A stretch of DNA of 64,000 nucleotides from Burkholderia glumae LMG 2196 = ATCC 33617 (GCF_000960995.1 NZ_CP009435.1:124001-188000), one strand, 5' to 3'; positions 1 through 9,157 are shown, counted from the stretch's first letter. The notes: generated by a model not told the origin, from the letters alone. Numbers and translations: made by a program.

Positions 1-627
1 ATCAAGGTCGCGCTGCGCCGGCTGCGCCGCTTCGCGCGCGAGGGCGCGGCCGACCAGCTCGACCTGCCCGGCACGATCCGCAGCACCGCCGCGAACGCCG
101 GCTGGCTCGACCTGCGGATGGTGCCCGAACGGCACAACAACGTGAAGGTGCTGATGCTGCTCGACGTGGGCGGCTCGATGGACGATCACATCGCCCGCAC
201 CGAGGAACTGTTCTCGGCGGCAAAGGCCGAGTTCAAGCATCTCGAGTTCTACTACTTCCACAACTGCGTCTACGACTTCGTCTGGAAGCACAACCGCCGC
301 CGCCACGCGGAGCGCACCCCGACCTGGGACATCCTTCACAAGTTCACGCCCGACTACAAGCTGATCTTCGTCGGCGACGCCACCATGAGCCCCTACGAGG
401 TGGTGCAGCCGGGCGGCTCGGTCGAGTACAACAACGCCGAGGCCGGCGCGGTCTGGCTGCGCCGGCTCGCCGACCAGTTCCCGCACCACGCCTGGCTCAA
501 TCCCGAGCCCGAGCGGCTCTGGGAATACCGGCAGTCGATCGCGCTGATCCGCGACCTGCTCGGCGCGCGGATGTACCCGCTCACGCTCGCCGGGCTGGAA
601 GCCGCGATGCGCCAGTTGAGCAAGTAA
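1..627 (+). CDS. VWA (von Willebrand A) domain protein, 3' end
   Basis: The reading frame is open from base 1, so the start lies left of the window and only the C-terminal 208 residues are seen. The segment DVGGSMD (about residues 56-62 of the visible part) fits the metal-ion-dependent adhesion site of VWA domains (DxSxS type, here with Gly in place of the first Ser). The later stretches YYFHNCVYDFVW and LIFVGDATMSPYE fit the CoxE/YehP-like VWA family often encoded next to MoxR AAA ATPases; the partner gene would be upstream and is not visible. Function is likely chaperone- or complex-assembly-related (family inference). Its TAA stop at 625-627 is directly abutted by an insertion sequence. 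Confidence 0.8.
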   Translation: MKVALRRLRRFAREGAADQLDLPGTIRSTAANAGWLDLRMVPERHNNVKVLMLLDVGGSMDDHIARTEELFSAAKAEFKHLEFYYFHNCVYDFVWKHNRRRHAERTPTWDILHKFTPDYKLIFVGDATMSPYEVVQPGGSVEYNNAEAGAVWLRRLADQFPHHAWLNPEPERLWEYRQSIALIRDLLGARMYPLTLAGLEAAMRQLSK

Positions 628-1541
628 GAGGCCAGTTCAAAAACTCCCGAGAGGGGCTGTTTACTTCCTCGGCAAGCTGTTAACCTTGGGCATCAGAACA
701 ACGGAAGTCCAAGGATGGAAGCGCCAATCATTGACGACGAACTGTGGATACTGATCGAACCATTGCTGCCACCTGCGAAGCTTCGAGCGAAGAGCGATCC
801 TGGTCGCCCGCGCGTGTCCGACCGTGCGGCTCTCAACGGCATCCTGTTCGTGTTCAAAACGGGAATTCGTTGGAACCACTTGCCGACTCGTCTGGGCTTT
901 GGCTCGGGCGCCACATGCTGGCGGCGATTGAGCGACTGGCAAAAGGCTGGTGTATGGGACCAACTGCACGAGTTGCTACTCGACAAGTTGCGTGCGGCCG
1001 GCCAAATCGATCTGTCATACGCTGCGGTCGATTCGTCGTCCGTGCGCGCCGTTGGGGCGGGCGAAAAACTGGCCCGAACCCCACCGATCGCGCGCGACCC
1101 GGTTCCAAGCACCACGTCCTCGTAGACGCCAACGGCGTTCCTCTCGTTGCGATCCTGACTGGCGCGAACACCAACGACGTCACGCAGTTGCTGCCGCTCG
1201 TTGATGCGATTCCACCCATTCGCGGCGTTCGTGGCCGACCGCTTCAGAAGCCCGGCGTCGTCTACGCCGATCGCGGCTACGATTCCACCCGACATCGTCG
1301 CGCGTTGCGTGAACGCGGTATCAAGCCCGTGATCGCCAAGCGCCGGACCGAGCATGGCAGTGGTCTGGGCAAGTATCGTTGGGTGGTCGAACGTACGCAT
1401 TCCTGGCTCCACAATTTCCGGCGCCTACGCACTCGCTTCGAGCGACGTGCCTACATTCACGAAGCATTCCTCAAACTTGGCTGCTCGCTCATCTGTTGGA
1501 ACATCTTCAGACGAGCTGAGCAGGGTTTTTGAACTGGCCTC
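628..1541 (+). mobile_element. IS5-family (IS427-like) insertion sequence, 914 bp
   Basis: Perfect 17-bp terminal inverted repeats lie at 628-644 (GAGGCCAGTTCAAAAAC) and 1525-1541. The flanks carry a 3-bp target duplication TAA at 625-627 and 1542-1544, as expected for the TNA target of the IS427 group. The element encodes one DDE transposase split into two frames. Insertion is exactly at the stop codon of the VWA gene, so that gene keeps its stop through the duplicated TAA, while its probable terminator is displaced to the far side of the element. Confidence 0.9.
715..1532 (+). CDS. IS5-family transposase, two frames joined by a -1 frameshift
   Basis: The first frame (715-1125) carries the N-terminal DUF4096-like region and the first catalytic aspartate (AAVDSSSVRA). 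The second frame, usable from about 1065 to 1532, carries the rest of the DDE domain: KHHVLVDANG, the second Asp in YADRGYD, and the Glu in YRWVVERTHSW. The frames overlap at a run of five A residues at 1064-1068, where AAA in the P site can slip back one base. Two-frame organisation with a fusion transposase is usual in this IS group. The stop codon of the second frame lies inside the right inverted repeat. Both halves look undamaged, so the element may be active. Confidence 0.85.
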
Positions 1542-1544
1542 TAA

Positions 1545-1566
1545 GGGCGTCGCCCCCCTTTTTCCG
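1545..1566 (+). terminator. probable Rho-independent terminator of the VWA gene, displaced
   Basis: GGGC-GTC-GCCC followed by CC and a run of five T lies immediately after the right target duplication. Without the insertion it would sit directly after the VWA stop codon, so it was probably that gene's terminator. The stem is short (4 bp, 3-base loop), so confidence is limited. Confidence 0.4.
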
Positions 1567-1702
1567 CCCCGGCCGCCGCCCGTTTCGCGCCTTCGCCGCC
1601 GCCACGCTTCCGGTTTTTTGCGCGCCGGCGCGCATTCTGCTACGCTCGCCGCGGCGCCCGCGCCGCGTGCTTGCCGTTCCTCCTCCTTTGAGCCCTCGCC
1701 AG

Positions 1703-2914
1703 ATGAATTCGCCTCACGCACCAGCCACGCCGCGCGCCGCCTCTGCCTCGCGCTTCCTCGTGGACACCTCGGCGTCCACGCTCGTCGCCGGTTTCGTCGC
1801 GATGATGACGGGCTATACCAGCGCGCTCGTGCTGATGTTCCAGGCCGGCCGCGCCGCGCACCTGAGCGACGCGCAGATCTCGTCGTGGATCTGGGCCCTG
1901 TCGATCAGCATGGGCCTGACCACCGTCGGCCTGTCGCTGCGCTACCGCGCGCCCATCGTCACCGCGTGGTCGACGCCGGGCGCCGCGCTGCTGATCGCCT
2001 CGCTGCCGGGCGTGCCATACCCCTACGCGATCGGCGCGTTCGTGGTCTGCGCGCTGCTGCTGACGGCGGTGGGCGTGAGCGGCATGTTCGACGCGCTGAT
2101 GAAGCGGATTCCGGCCGGCATCGCCTCGGCGCTGCTGGCCGGCATCCTGTTCGAGATCGGCATCGAGATCTTCCATGCCGCGCAGATCCGGCCCGCGCTC
2201 GTGATCACGATGTTCCTCACCTACCTGGTGGTCAAGCGCCTCGTGCCGCGCTACGCGATCATCGTCACGCTCGCCTCGGGCACGGCCGTTGCGGGCGCGC
2301 TCGGCCTGCTCGACTTCAGCCGCTTCCACGTCGCGCTCGCGCATCCCGTGCTGACCCTGCCGGCCTTCTCCGCCGCCTCGATCATCAGTATCGGGATTCC
2401 GCTGTTCATCGTCGCGATGGCCTCGCAGAACGTGCCCGGCATCGCCGTGCTGCGCGCCGACGGTTACGCCACGCCGTCCTCACCGCTGCTTGCCGCCACC
2501 GGCCTCGCCTCGCTCGTGTTCGCGCCGTTCGGCTCGCACGGCATCAATCTCGCGGCGATCACGGCGGCCATCTGCACCGGCGGCGAGGCCCACGCCGAGC
2601 CTCGCCGCCGCTACACCGCCGCCGTCTGGTGCGGCGTGTTCTACCTGATCGCGGGCGTGTTCGGCGCGACCATCGCCGCGCTGTTCGATGCGCTGCCGAA
2701 GGCGCTGGTGGTGTCGGTGGCCGCGCTCGCGCTGTTCGGCTCGATCATGAGCGGGCTGGCCAACGCGATGCAGGAGGTCCGGCAACGCGAGGCGGCGCTC
2801 GTCACGTTCATGGTGACGGCCTCGGGGCTGACGCTGCTGTCGATCGGCTCGGCGTTCTGGGGGCTCGTCGCCGGCATCGTCACCCATCTCATCCTGAACG
2901 CGCGGCGCGCCTGA
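1703..2914 (+). CDS. benE: BenE-family benzoate/H+ symporter
   Basis: A 403-residue integral membrane protein with about 11-12 hydrophobic segments, matching the length of BenE benzoate transporters. N-terminal text FVAMMTGYTSALVLMFQAG and the conserved stretch GIPLFIVAMASQNVPGIAVLRADGY, followed by FGSHGINLAAITAAICTG, are typical of the family (nucleobase-ascorbate-transporter-like fold). The frame opens upstream, but the ATG at 1703 begins the conserved part. It stands alone between the IS element and tal. No benzoate catabolic genes are adjacent, so the exact substrate is inferred from family only. Confidence 0.88.
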   Translation: MNSPHAPATPRAASASRFLVDTSASTLVAGFVAMMTGYTSALVLMFQAGRAAHLSDAQISSWIWALSISMGLTTVGLSLRYRAPIVTAWSTPGAALLIASLPGVPYPYAIGAFVVCALLLTAVGVSGMFDALMKRIPAGIASALLAGILFEIGIEIFHAAQIRPALVITMFLTYLVVKRLVPRYAIIVTLASGTAVAGALGLLDFSRFHVALAHPVLTLPAFSAASIISIGIPLFIVAMASQNVPGIAVLRADGYATPSSPLLAATGLASLVFAPFGSHGINLAAITAAICTGGEAHAEPRRRYTAAVWCGVFYLIAGVFGATIAALFDALPKALVVSVAALALFGSIMSGLANAMQEVRQREAALVTFMVTASGLTLLSIGSAFWGLVAGIVTHLILNARRA

Positions 2915-3133
2915 GGGGCCGGGCGCCGCGCCCGCGCCGCCGGCGCGGGGCTGGCCGCCGGGCGCCCGCCATTGCCGGGCTCGGCAGTCACGGACGGCTT
3001 GGTCAATCAAGCCTAGAATAGAGGATTCCGGCAGCCGGGCCCGCGCGGCCCGGCCGGCCCGCTTCGCCGCCGCGCGCCCCGCCGCGCGGCCTTCCGTCGA
3101 ACCCGGCGCGCTGCGCCCATCCAACGATTCGCC

Positions 3134-4087
3134 ATGACTACCGCACTCGACCAGCTGAAGCAGTACACGACCGTCGTCGCCGATACCGGCGATTTCCAGC
3201 AGCTCGCGCAATACCAGCCGCAGGACGCGACCACCAACCCTTCGCTGATTCTGAAGGCGGTCCAGAAGGATGCCTACAAGCCGCTCCTCGAGAAGACCGT
3301 GCGCGACCACGCGGGCGAGCCCACCGGCGTGATCATCGACCGCCTGCTGATCGCGTTCGGCACCGAAATCCTCAAGCTGATCCCGGGCCGCGTCTCGACC
3401 GAGGTGGACGCGCGCCTGTCGTTCGACGCACCGGCCTCGATCGACAAGGGCCGCGAGCTGATCCGCCTCTACGAAGCCGCCGGCATCGGCCGCGAGCGCG
3501 TGCTGATCAAGCTCGCCTCGACCTGGGAAGGCGTGCGCGCCGCCGAGGTGCTGCAGAAGGAAGGCATCAAGTGCAACATGACGCTGCTGTTCTCGCTGGT
3601 CCAGGCCGCCGCCTGCGCCGAAGCGGGCGCGCAGCTGATCTCGCCGTTCGTCGGCCGGATCTACGACTGGTACAAGAAGCAGGCCGGCGCCGGCTGGGAC
3701 GAGGCGAAGAACGGCGGCGCGAACGATCCGGGCGTGCAGTCGGTGCGCCGCATCTACGCCTACTACAAGAAGTTCGGCTACAAGACCGAGGTGATGGGCG
3801 CGAGCTTCCGCACCACCGGCCAGATCGTCGAACTCGCCGGCTGCGACCTGCTGACGATCAGTCCCGACCTGCTGCAGAAGCTGCACGAAAGCAACGACAA
3901 GGTCGAGCGCAAGCTGTCGGCCGATCGCACCGGCGACGCGCCGGCCGATCGCGTGGCGATCGACGAGTCCTCGTTCCGCTTCCAGCTCAACGACGACGCG
4001 ATGGCCACCGAGAAGCTCGCCGAAGGCATCCGCGCGTTCGCCGCCGACGCGGTGAAGCTCGAGGGCCTGATCGAAGCGCTGCGCTGA
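3134..4087 (+). CDS. tal: transaldolase
   Basis: A 317-residue class I transaldolase of the TalB type. It moves a dihydroxyacetone unit between sedoheptulose-7-phosphate and glyceraldehyde-3-phosphate in the non-oxidative pentose phosphate pathway (cytosolic). The Schiff-base lysine is in IKLAST (Lys126). DATTNPSLIL near residue 31 and CNMTLLFS near 148 are family signatures. Full length and colinear with TalB. Single-gene unit; a tandem 11-bp repeat lies just downstream. Confidence 0.96.
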   Translation: MTTALDQLKQYTTVVADTGDFQQLAQYQPQDATTNPSLILKAVQKDAYKPLLEKTVRDHAGEPTGVIIDRLLIAFGTEILKLIPGRVSTEVDARLSFDAPASIDKGRELIRLYEAAGIGRERVLIKLASTWEGVRAAEVLQKEGIKCNMTLLFSLVQAAACAEAGAQLISPFVGRIYDWYKKQAGAGWDEAKNGGANDPGVQSVRRIYAYYKKFGYKTEVMGASFRTTGQIVELAGCDLLTISPDLLQKLHESNDKVERKLSADRTGDAPADRVAIDESSFRFQLNDDAMATEKLAEGIRAFAADAVKLEGLIEALR

Positions 4088-4125
4088 TCGACGCGCGCGG
4101 CAGCGCGCGGCAGCGCGCTTGCAGC

Positions 4126-4180
4126 CCGCTTGCTGACCGCTTGCTGACCGCTTGCTGGCCGCTTGCTGGCCGCTTGCTGG
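4126..4180. repeat. five tandem copies of an 11-bp unit
   Basis: Five contiguous units CCGCTTGCTGA/CCGCTTGCTGG at 4126-4136, 4137-4147, 4148-4158, 4159-4169 and 4170-4180; the first two end in A, the last three in G. It lies in the tal-VOC gap and is probably a copy-number-variable simple repeat. No function is evident. Confidence 0.9.
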
Positions 4181-4332
4181 CCGCGCCGGCCCGCTTCTGC
4201 CCGCCCGACGACGGCCGCCTCGCGCGGCCGTTTTCACGTCCGCGCCGGCTCCGGCGCACTACAATCGACGATACCGCGCATGCCGCGGCCCGTCCCGGCA
4301 AGTGCGACGGATGATGCCCCCAGGAGGCGACC

Positions 4333-4770
4333 ATGCAAGTCCAACCGTATCTGTTCTTCGGCGGACGCTGTGACGAGGCGATCGCGTTCTATCGCGACAC
4401 GCTCGGCGCGCAGTTGCAATTGCTGATGCGCTACCGCGACGCGCCGCCGGGCCCCGACATGCCGGTCGATGCGGCTGCGGCCGACAAGGTGATGCACGCG
4501 AGCCTGCGCATCGGCGAATCGACGCTGATGTGCTCGGACGGCGACCTCCGGCAGGCGGCGCCGCAGGTTCACGACGGCTATTCGCTGTCGCTGAATCCCG
4601 CCACGCTCGACGAGGGCCGCCGCCGGTTCGACGCGCTCGCGGCCGGCGGCACGGTCGTGATGCCGTTCGGCCCGACCTTCTGGGCGCTCGGCTTCGGCAT
4701 GCTGCGCGACCGCTTCGGCGTGCACTGGATGATCAACGTCGAGGACCCGGCCGCGCGGCCCGTCGCCTGA
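4333..4770 (+). CDS. VOC-family protein, PhnB-like
   Basis: A 145-residue vicinal-oxygen-chelate fold protein. The start MQVQPYLFFGGRCDEAIAFYRDTLG is the hallmark of the PhnB/3-demethylubiquinone-methyltransferase-like subgroup, and FGPTFWALGFGMLRDRFGVHWMIN is the conserved C-terminal strand-loop-strand. A ribosome-binding site AGGAGG lies about 5 bases before the ATG. Members are usually of unknown substrate, so no reaction is assigned. Stand-alone gene. Confidence 0.85.
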   Translation: MQVQPYLFFGGRCDEAIAFYRDTLGAQLQLLMRYRDAPPGPDMPVDAAAADKVMHASLRIGESTLMCSDGDLRQAAPQVHDGYSLSLNPATLDEGRRRFDALAAGGTVVMPFGPTFWALGFGMLRDRFGVHWMINVEDPAARPVA

Positions 4771-4915
4771 CGAGAGACGGGCCGCGGCAGCCTCGTCGCG
4801 GCCCGTGCTGCGCCTCGGGCGCGACCTTCCCGCGCCCGCCGCACGGCGCCCGAACGGCTCGTCCGGCGCAGGCAGCGGCGCCGGGCGGGTCGCGCGGCGC
4901 ACCGCGTGCAACCGG

Positions 4916-5845
4916 TCAGATCGTGAAGACGTCCCGATCGCCGCCCGCCGATGCGCGCAGCGCGTCCACCCACTTGCGCGCGGGCAGCTTCAGTTGCGCG
5001 GCGATCAGGCGCGCGCGCGCCTCGAGCCGGGCATACGGCACCGACAGCGCGGGGCCAGAGAACGCGAGCACGATCCGGTTGCCGTCGTGGACTTCCGGCA
5101 GCGCGATCACGCGCTGGTCGAACGCCGCGTTCAGATGCTTCATGTTGCGCACGAAGCTGGGGTGATCGCCGAACAGGTTGATCGTCGCGATGCCGGCCTC
5201 GGCCAGGCAGGCGCGCGCCGCGCGGTAGAACGCGACGGTGTCGAGCACCGGGCCGCGCGCGGTCGCGTCGTAGAGATCGATCTGCAGTGCGCCGATGGTG
5301 CCGCGGTTGGCCGCGTCGTTGACGAAATCCCAGGCATCGGCCTCATGCACGCTCAGCCGCTCGTCGTCGGGCGGCATCGCAAACATCGAGCGCGCCGCGA
5401 CGATCACGGCCGGATTCAGCTCGACGGCCTCGACCCGCGCGCGCGGCAGGTAGGCGTGCGCGAACTTGGTCAGCGCGCCGGTGCCGAGCCCGAGCTGGAC
5501 GATGCGCTCGGGCGTTTCGAGGAACAGCAGCCATGCCATCATCTGCTGCGCGTATTCGAGCTCGATGGCAAGCGGCTTCGCCAGCCGCATCGCACCCTGC
5601 ACCCATTCGGTGCCGAAATGCAGGTAGCGCACGCCGCGCTCCTCGGAGAACGTGACGGGGGCGAAGCGCGGCTTGCGCGGCGCCTCGATGACCGGCGCGT
5701 CGCGCAGGTCGTCGTGGTTGGCACGCGACTTCAGGCGCGCGGCGCCGCGGACATCGGCGCGCTGCGCGGCACGTCGTTCGGCCCGCGCATCGTCACGGGA
5801 AAACGCGCGCGCCTCGGCGGACGCGCGCTTGATCAGTCGGGTCAT
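4916..5845 (-). CDS. spermidine-synthase-like (SAM methyltransferase fold) protein
   Basis: A 309-residue protein with a Rossmann SAM/dcSAM-binding core: VQLGLGTGALTKFA (motif I), VEAVELNPAVIVAA (acidic end of strand 2) and LQIDLYDATARGP (equivalent of the polyamine-synthase D-x-D/E region). It belongs to the SpeE-like family, but the first 45 residues are Arg/Ala-rich and it lacks clear SpeE substrate residues, so the polyamine product is not assured. Many betaproteobacterial homologues are annotated only as spermidine synthase-like. It is convergent with the preceding VOC gene. Confidence 0.75.
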   Translation of the reverse strand: MTRLIKRASAEARAFSRDDARAERRAAQRADVRGAARLKSRANHDDLRDAPVIEAPRKPRFAPVTFSEERGVRYLHFGTEWVQGAMRLAKPLAIELEYAQQMMAWLLFLETPERIVQLGLGTGALTKFAHAYLPRARVEAVELNPAVIVAARSMFAMPPDDERLSVHEADAWDFVNDAANRGTIGALQIDLYDATARGPVLDTVAFYRAARACLAEAGIATINLFGDHPSFVRNMKHLNAAFDQRVIALPEVHDGNRIVLAFSGPALSVPYARLEARARLIAAQLKLPARKWVDALRASAGGDRDVFTI

Positions 5846-5934
5846 CTGGCATTTCGCGCGGCAGGGCGCGACTCGGTGAAAAAATGGCGGGAACGAGAGA
5901 ATAGCACCGGCGGGCGGGCGCGCCGCCGAGCTGG

Positions 5935-6426
5935 CTACGCCAGCAGCAGTTGCCGCCAGGCAAGCAGCTTGTCCGCGTAGGGAAGCGCCGCATAGGCCGG
6001 GCTGCTCGACGGCAGGCGCAGCAGGCGATAGCGCGCGCCGCGCTCAGCCAGCGCGCGCGTGCCGAGTTTCGCGGCGGTGCCGCCGTTGAACGCGATGGTA
6101 TCCAGGTTCGGCAGGGTATCGACCAGCGCGCTCAGGTCGTTGCTGGCGTGGTCGCGAATCCGGCTGTCGAGGCTGCCGATCCGCGTGGCCTCGGCGACCA
6201 CGTCCCACAGGCCGATGCGATGCCGCAGCAGCGTATCAAGCCGGCTCGCATAGTCGAGCGCGACCAGCTCGGTGCCGAGCACGTCACCGAGCAGGCGCCA
6301 GAAACGGTTCTGGGGATGCGCGTAATACTGGCTTTGGGCCAGCGAGACCTCGCCCGGCAGGCTGCCGAGGATCAACACGCGCGTCTGGGCATCGACCACC
6401 GGCGCGAAACTGCGCTTGAGCGTCAC
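5935..6426 (-). CDS. DNA-deoxyinosine (hypoxanthine) glycosylase, UDG superfamily
   Basis: A 163-residue family-6 (HDG-type) uracil-DNA-glycosylase fold protein. The N-terminal ILGSLPGEVSLAQSQYYAHPQNRFWRL is the family signature, and LPSSSPAYA is the C-terminal DNA-binding loop. It removes deaminated purines such as hypoxanthine from DNA (base excision repair; family knowledge). Start is GTG at 6424-6426, overlapping the ubiC stop in GTGA, so it is translationally coupled and the third gene of the htpG-ubiC unit. A repair enzyme driven by a heat-shock promoter is noteworthy. Confidence 0.82.
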   Translation of the reverse strand: MTLKRSFAPVVDAQTRVLILGSLPGEVSLAQSQYYAHPQNRFWRLLGDVLGTELVALDYASRLDTLLRHRIGLWDVVAEATRIGSLDSRIRDHASNDLSALVDTLPNLDTIAFNGGTAAKLGTRALAERGARYRLLRLPSSSPAYAALPYADKLLAWRQLLLA

Positions 6427-7061
6427 GGCCGGGCGCCCCTGCGATGCGAGCGCCGCTCGGGCGAGCCGCCGGCTTCACTGGCGCCGCTGCCGGGATGGCC
6501 CATCACGCGTCGCCACAGGCCGGGCAGCATGCATTCGGTGACCATCAGCGGCGCCTGGTGCCGCTCGAACACCGAACGCCGCGCGAGGAACACATGCGGC
6601 AGCGGCGCGTCGGCCGGCAGCGCGCGGGCCGCGAGGGCATGCAGCGGATGCCCGGCGATCACGCGCCGGCTGACCAGCGCCGAGCGCCCGACCTGCATGT
6701 CGCTGTAGAGCAGTTCGGCGAGCGGCCGCGTGCGCAGCCGCCGGATCGCCTGCCAGACGCCGCGGCTGGCGCCGAGCGGCGTCAGGCTGTGCGCGGCCAT
6801 GCAGGGCTCGCCGTCGACGCTGAGCACCACCTCGCGCACCCAGCACGCGGTGCGCGGCGAGCCGCCCAGCGCGGCCGGCTCGTCGGCCCATGGCAGGGCC
6901 ACCGTCTCGCGCGTGACGGCCACGCTCACCTTGCCGAGCGTGGCAAGGTGCGCGGTCAGCGAGCCGCCGCGCGTGAGCCAGTGCTTCTGCGCAGGCGCGA
7001 GGCCGGGGCGCGGGGTGGCGCACCAGCTCGCGTCGGCCGCGCTGAATCGCACGCGCGTCAC
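6423..7061 (-). CDS. ubiC: chorismate--pyruvate lyase
   Basis: About 212 residues. Conserved UbiC features are present: LTRGGSLTAHL, TCWVREVVL-like CWVREVVLSVDGEP, and LFLARRS-like FLARRSVFERHQAPLMVTECMLP. It splits chorismate into 4-hydroxybenzoate and pyruvate, the first committed step of ubiquinone biosynthesis. I place the start at the GTG 7059-7061, which overlaps the htpG TGA (GTGA). A longer frame runs upstream antisense-free inside htpG but is not conserved. It overlaps the next gene by the same GTGA arrangement. Confidence 0.88.
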   Translation of the reverse strand: MTRVRFSAADASWCATPRPGLAPAQKHWLTRGGSLTAHLATLGKVSVAVTRETVALPWADEPAALGGSPRTACWVREVVLSVDGEPCMAAHSLTPLGASRGVWQAIRRLRTRPLAELLYSDMQVGRSALVSRRVIAGHPLHALAARALPADAPLPHVFLARRSVFERHQAPLMVTECMLPGLWRRVMGHPGSGASEAGGSPERRSHRRGARP

Positions 7062-8956
7062 GCGCCGCGCGACAGCAGCAGGGCGTTGGTGCGCTTGACG
7101 AACGCAGCCGGGTCCTCGAGCGCGCCGCCCTCGGCGAGCAGCGCCTGATCGAGCAGCAGGTGGCACCAGTCGGCGAAGTCGGCGCCCTCGGTGTTCAGCT
7201 GCTTGATCAGGGCGTGGTCGGGATTGATCTCGAGGATCGGCTGCATCGCCGGCGCCTGCTGGCCGGCCGCCTTCAGCATGCGCTGCAGGTAGCCGCTCAT
7301 GTCGTGCTCGTCGGCCACCAGGCACGACGGCGAGTCGGTCAGGCGGAACGTCACGCGCACGTCCTTCACCTTGTCGCCAAGCGTTTCCTTGATCTTCTCG
7401 ACCACCGGCTTCATCGCCTCGCCGGTTTCCTGCTGCGCCTTCTTTTCCTCGTCGTCGAGCGCGCCGAGGTCGAGGTCGCCGCGCGCCACGCTCGCGAGCG
7501 GCTTGCCGTCGAACTCGTTCAGGTACGAGAGCATCCACTCGTCGACGCGGTCGGTCAGCAACAGCACTTCCACGCCCTTCTTGCGGAACACCTCCAGATG
7601 CGGGCTGTGGGTGGCGGCCTGCCACGTGTCGGCCGTCACGTAGTAGATCTTCGACTGCTCGGGCTTCATGCGCGCGACGTAGTCGGCCAGCGACACGTTC
7701 TGCTCGGCGCTCTCGCCGTGCGTCGAGGCGAAGCGCAGCAGCTTGGCGACGCGCTCGCGGTTCGCGTGGTCCTCGCCGACGCCTTCCTTCAGCACCTGGC
7801 CGAACTCGGTCCAGAACGTCTTGTACTTGTCCTTGCCGGCATCGTCCTCGGCGTTGGCCAGCTCCTCGAGCATCGACAGCACGCGCTTGGTCACGCCGTC
7901 GCGGATCGTGCGCACGTCGCGGCTTTCCTGCAGGATTTCACGCGAGACGTTCAGCGGCAGGTCGGCCGAATCGACGATCCCCTTCACGAAGCGCAGGTAC
8001 TGCGGCAGCAGCTGCTCGGCGTCGTCCATGATGAACACGCGCTTCACGTACAGCTTCAGGCCGCCGCGATAGTCGCGGTTCCACAGGTCGAACGGCGCGT
8101 GCGCGGGCAGGTACAGCAGCTGCGTGTACTCGCTGCGCCCCTCGACGCGATTGTGGGTCCAGGCGAGCGGGTCCTGGTGGTCGTGCGCGACATGCTGATA
8201 GAACTGCTTGTACTGCTCCTCGCTGATGTCCTGCTTCGAGCGGGTCCAGAGCGCGCTCGCCTGGTTGATGGTCTCGTCCTCGTCCTTCTCGACCATCTCG
8301 CCCTTTTCCTGGTTCCACTCCTCCTGCTTCATCAGGATCGGCAGGCCGACGTGGTCCGAGTACTTGCGGATGATCGACTTGATCCGGTGCGACGACAGCA
8401 GGTCGTCCTCGCCTTCGCGCAGGTGCAGCGTGATGGTGGTGCCGCGCTGCGCGCGCTCGATCGCGTCGACCGTGAAATCGCCCTCGCCCGTGCTCTCCCA
8501 GCGCACGCCTTCGCTGGCCGGGGTGCCGGCGCGACGGGTCTCGACGGTGATCCGGTCGGCGACGATGAAGCCGGAGTAGAAGCCCACGCCGAACTGGCCG
8601 ATCAGCGCGGCGTCGCGCTGCTGGTCGCCCGAGAGCTTCGAGAAGAATTCCTTGGTGCCCGAGCGCGCGATGGTGCCGAGGTTCGCGATCGCCTCGTCGC
8701 GGCTCATGCCGATGCCGTTGTCGTCGATCGTGATGGTGCGCGCGGCCTTGTCGAAGCCGATGCGGATCCGCAGGTTCGGATCGTTCTCGTAGAGCGCGCC
8801 GTTCTCGAGCGCCTCGAAACGGAGCTTGTCGGCTGCGTCGGACGCGTTCGACACCAGTTCGCGAAGGAAGATTTCCTTGTTGCTGTACAGCGAATGGATC
8901 ATCAGATGGAGGAGCTGCTTGACCTCCGCCTGGAAGCTCATCGTTTCATGTGCCAT
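7058..8956 (-). CDS. htpG: molecular chaperone HtpG (Hsp90)
   Basis: 632 residues, the normal bacterial Hsp90 length. The N-terminal ATPase domain shows ELVSNASDAADKLRFEAL, the DDNGIGMSRDE loop, IARSGTKEF and GQFGVGFYSGF (GHKL motifs). The middle domain has the NVSREILQ segment. The cytosolic ATP-dependent chaperone folds stress-labile clients. It is first in an operon with ubiC and a DNA glycosylase and is preceded by a consensus sigma-32 promoter at 9064-9091. Confidence 0.97.
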   Translation of the reverse strand: MAHETMSFQAEVKQLLHLMIHSLYSNKEIFLRELVSNASDAADKLRFEALENGALYENDPNLRIRIGFDKAARTITIDDNGIGMSRDEAIANLGTIARSGTKEFFSKLSGDQQRDAALIGQFGVGFYSGFIVADRITVETRRAGTPASEGVRWESTGEGDFTVDAIERAQRGTTITLHLREGEDDLLSSHRIKSIIRKYSDHVGLPILMKQEEWNQEKGEMVEKDEDETINQASALWTRSKQDISEEQYKQFYQHVAHDHQDPLAWTHNRVEGRSEYTQLLYLPAHAPFDLWNRDYRGGLKLYVKRVFIMDDAEQLLPQYLRFVKGIVDSADLPLNVSREILQESRDVRTIRDGVTKRVLSMLEELANAEDDAGKDKYKTFWTEFGQVLKEGVGEDHANRERVAKLLRFASTHGESAEQNVSLADYVARMKPEQSKIYYVTADTWQAATHSPHLEVFRKKGVEVLLLTDRVDEWMLSYLNEFDGKPLASVARGDLDLGALDDEEKKAQQETGEAMKPVVEKIKETLGDKVKDVRVTFRLTDSPSCLVADEHDMSGYLQRMLKAAGQQAPAMQPILEINPDHALIKQLNTEGADFADWCHLLLDQALLAEGGALEDPAAFVKRTNALLLSRGA

Positions 8957-9063
8957 GGGCGTATTTCCGTTGCAGGATGGGTTGAATGGATGTCCGGTGG
9001 CGCCGCGGCGCGCGGCCCCGCGCGCGGGGCCGGATCGGGTGCCGAATCCGTCTTCGGGCTTCG

Positions 9064-9091
9064 AAATGGGGCCGGCCGCGGCGATTTCAAG
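9064..9091 (-). promoter_or_regulatory. sigma-32 heat-shock promoter of htpG
   Basis: On the minus strand CTTGAAA (9085-9091) is followed by 14 bases and CCCATTT (9064-9070). This is an exact match to the sigma-32 consensus CTTGAAA-N14-CCCATNT, about 107 bases before the htpG ATG. It implies heat-shock control of htpG and, by overlap, of ubiC and the glycosylase gene. Confidence 0.85.
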
Positions 9092-9157
9092 ACCCTGCCG
9101 CCGACCACGTCTTGCGCCCGGGCGATGTGCCAGGCGCCGGGGCGCGGGCCGGCGCGC

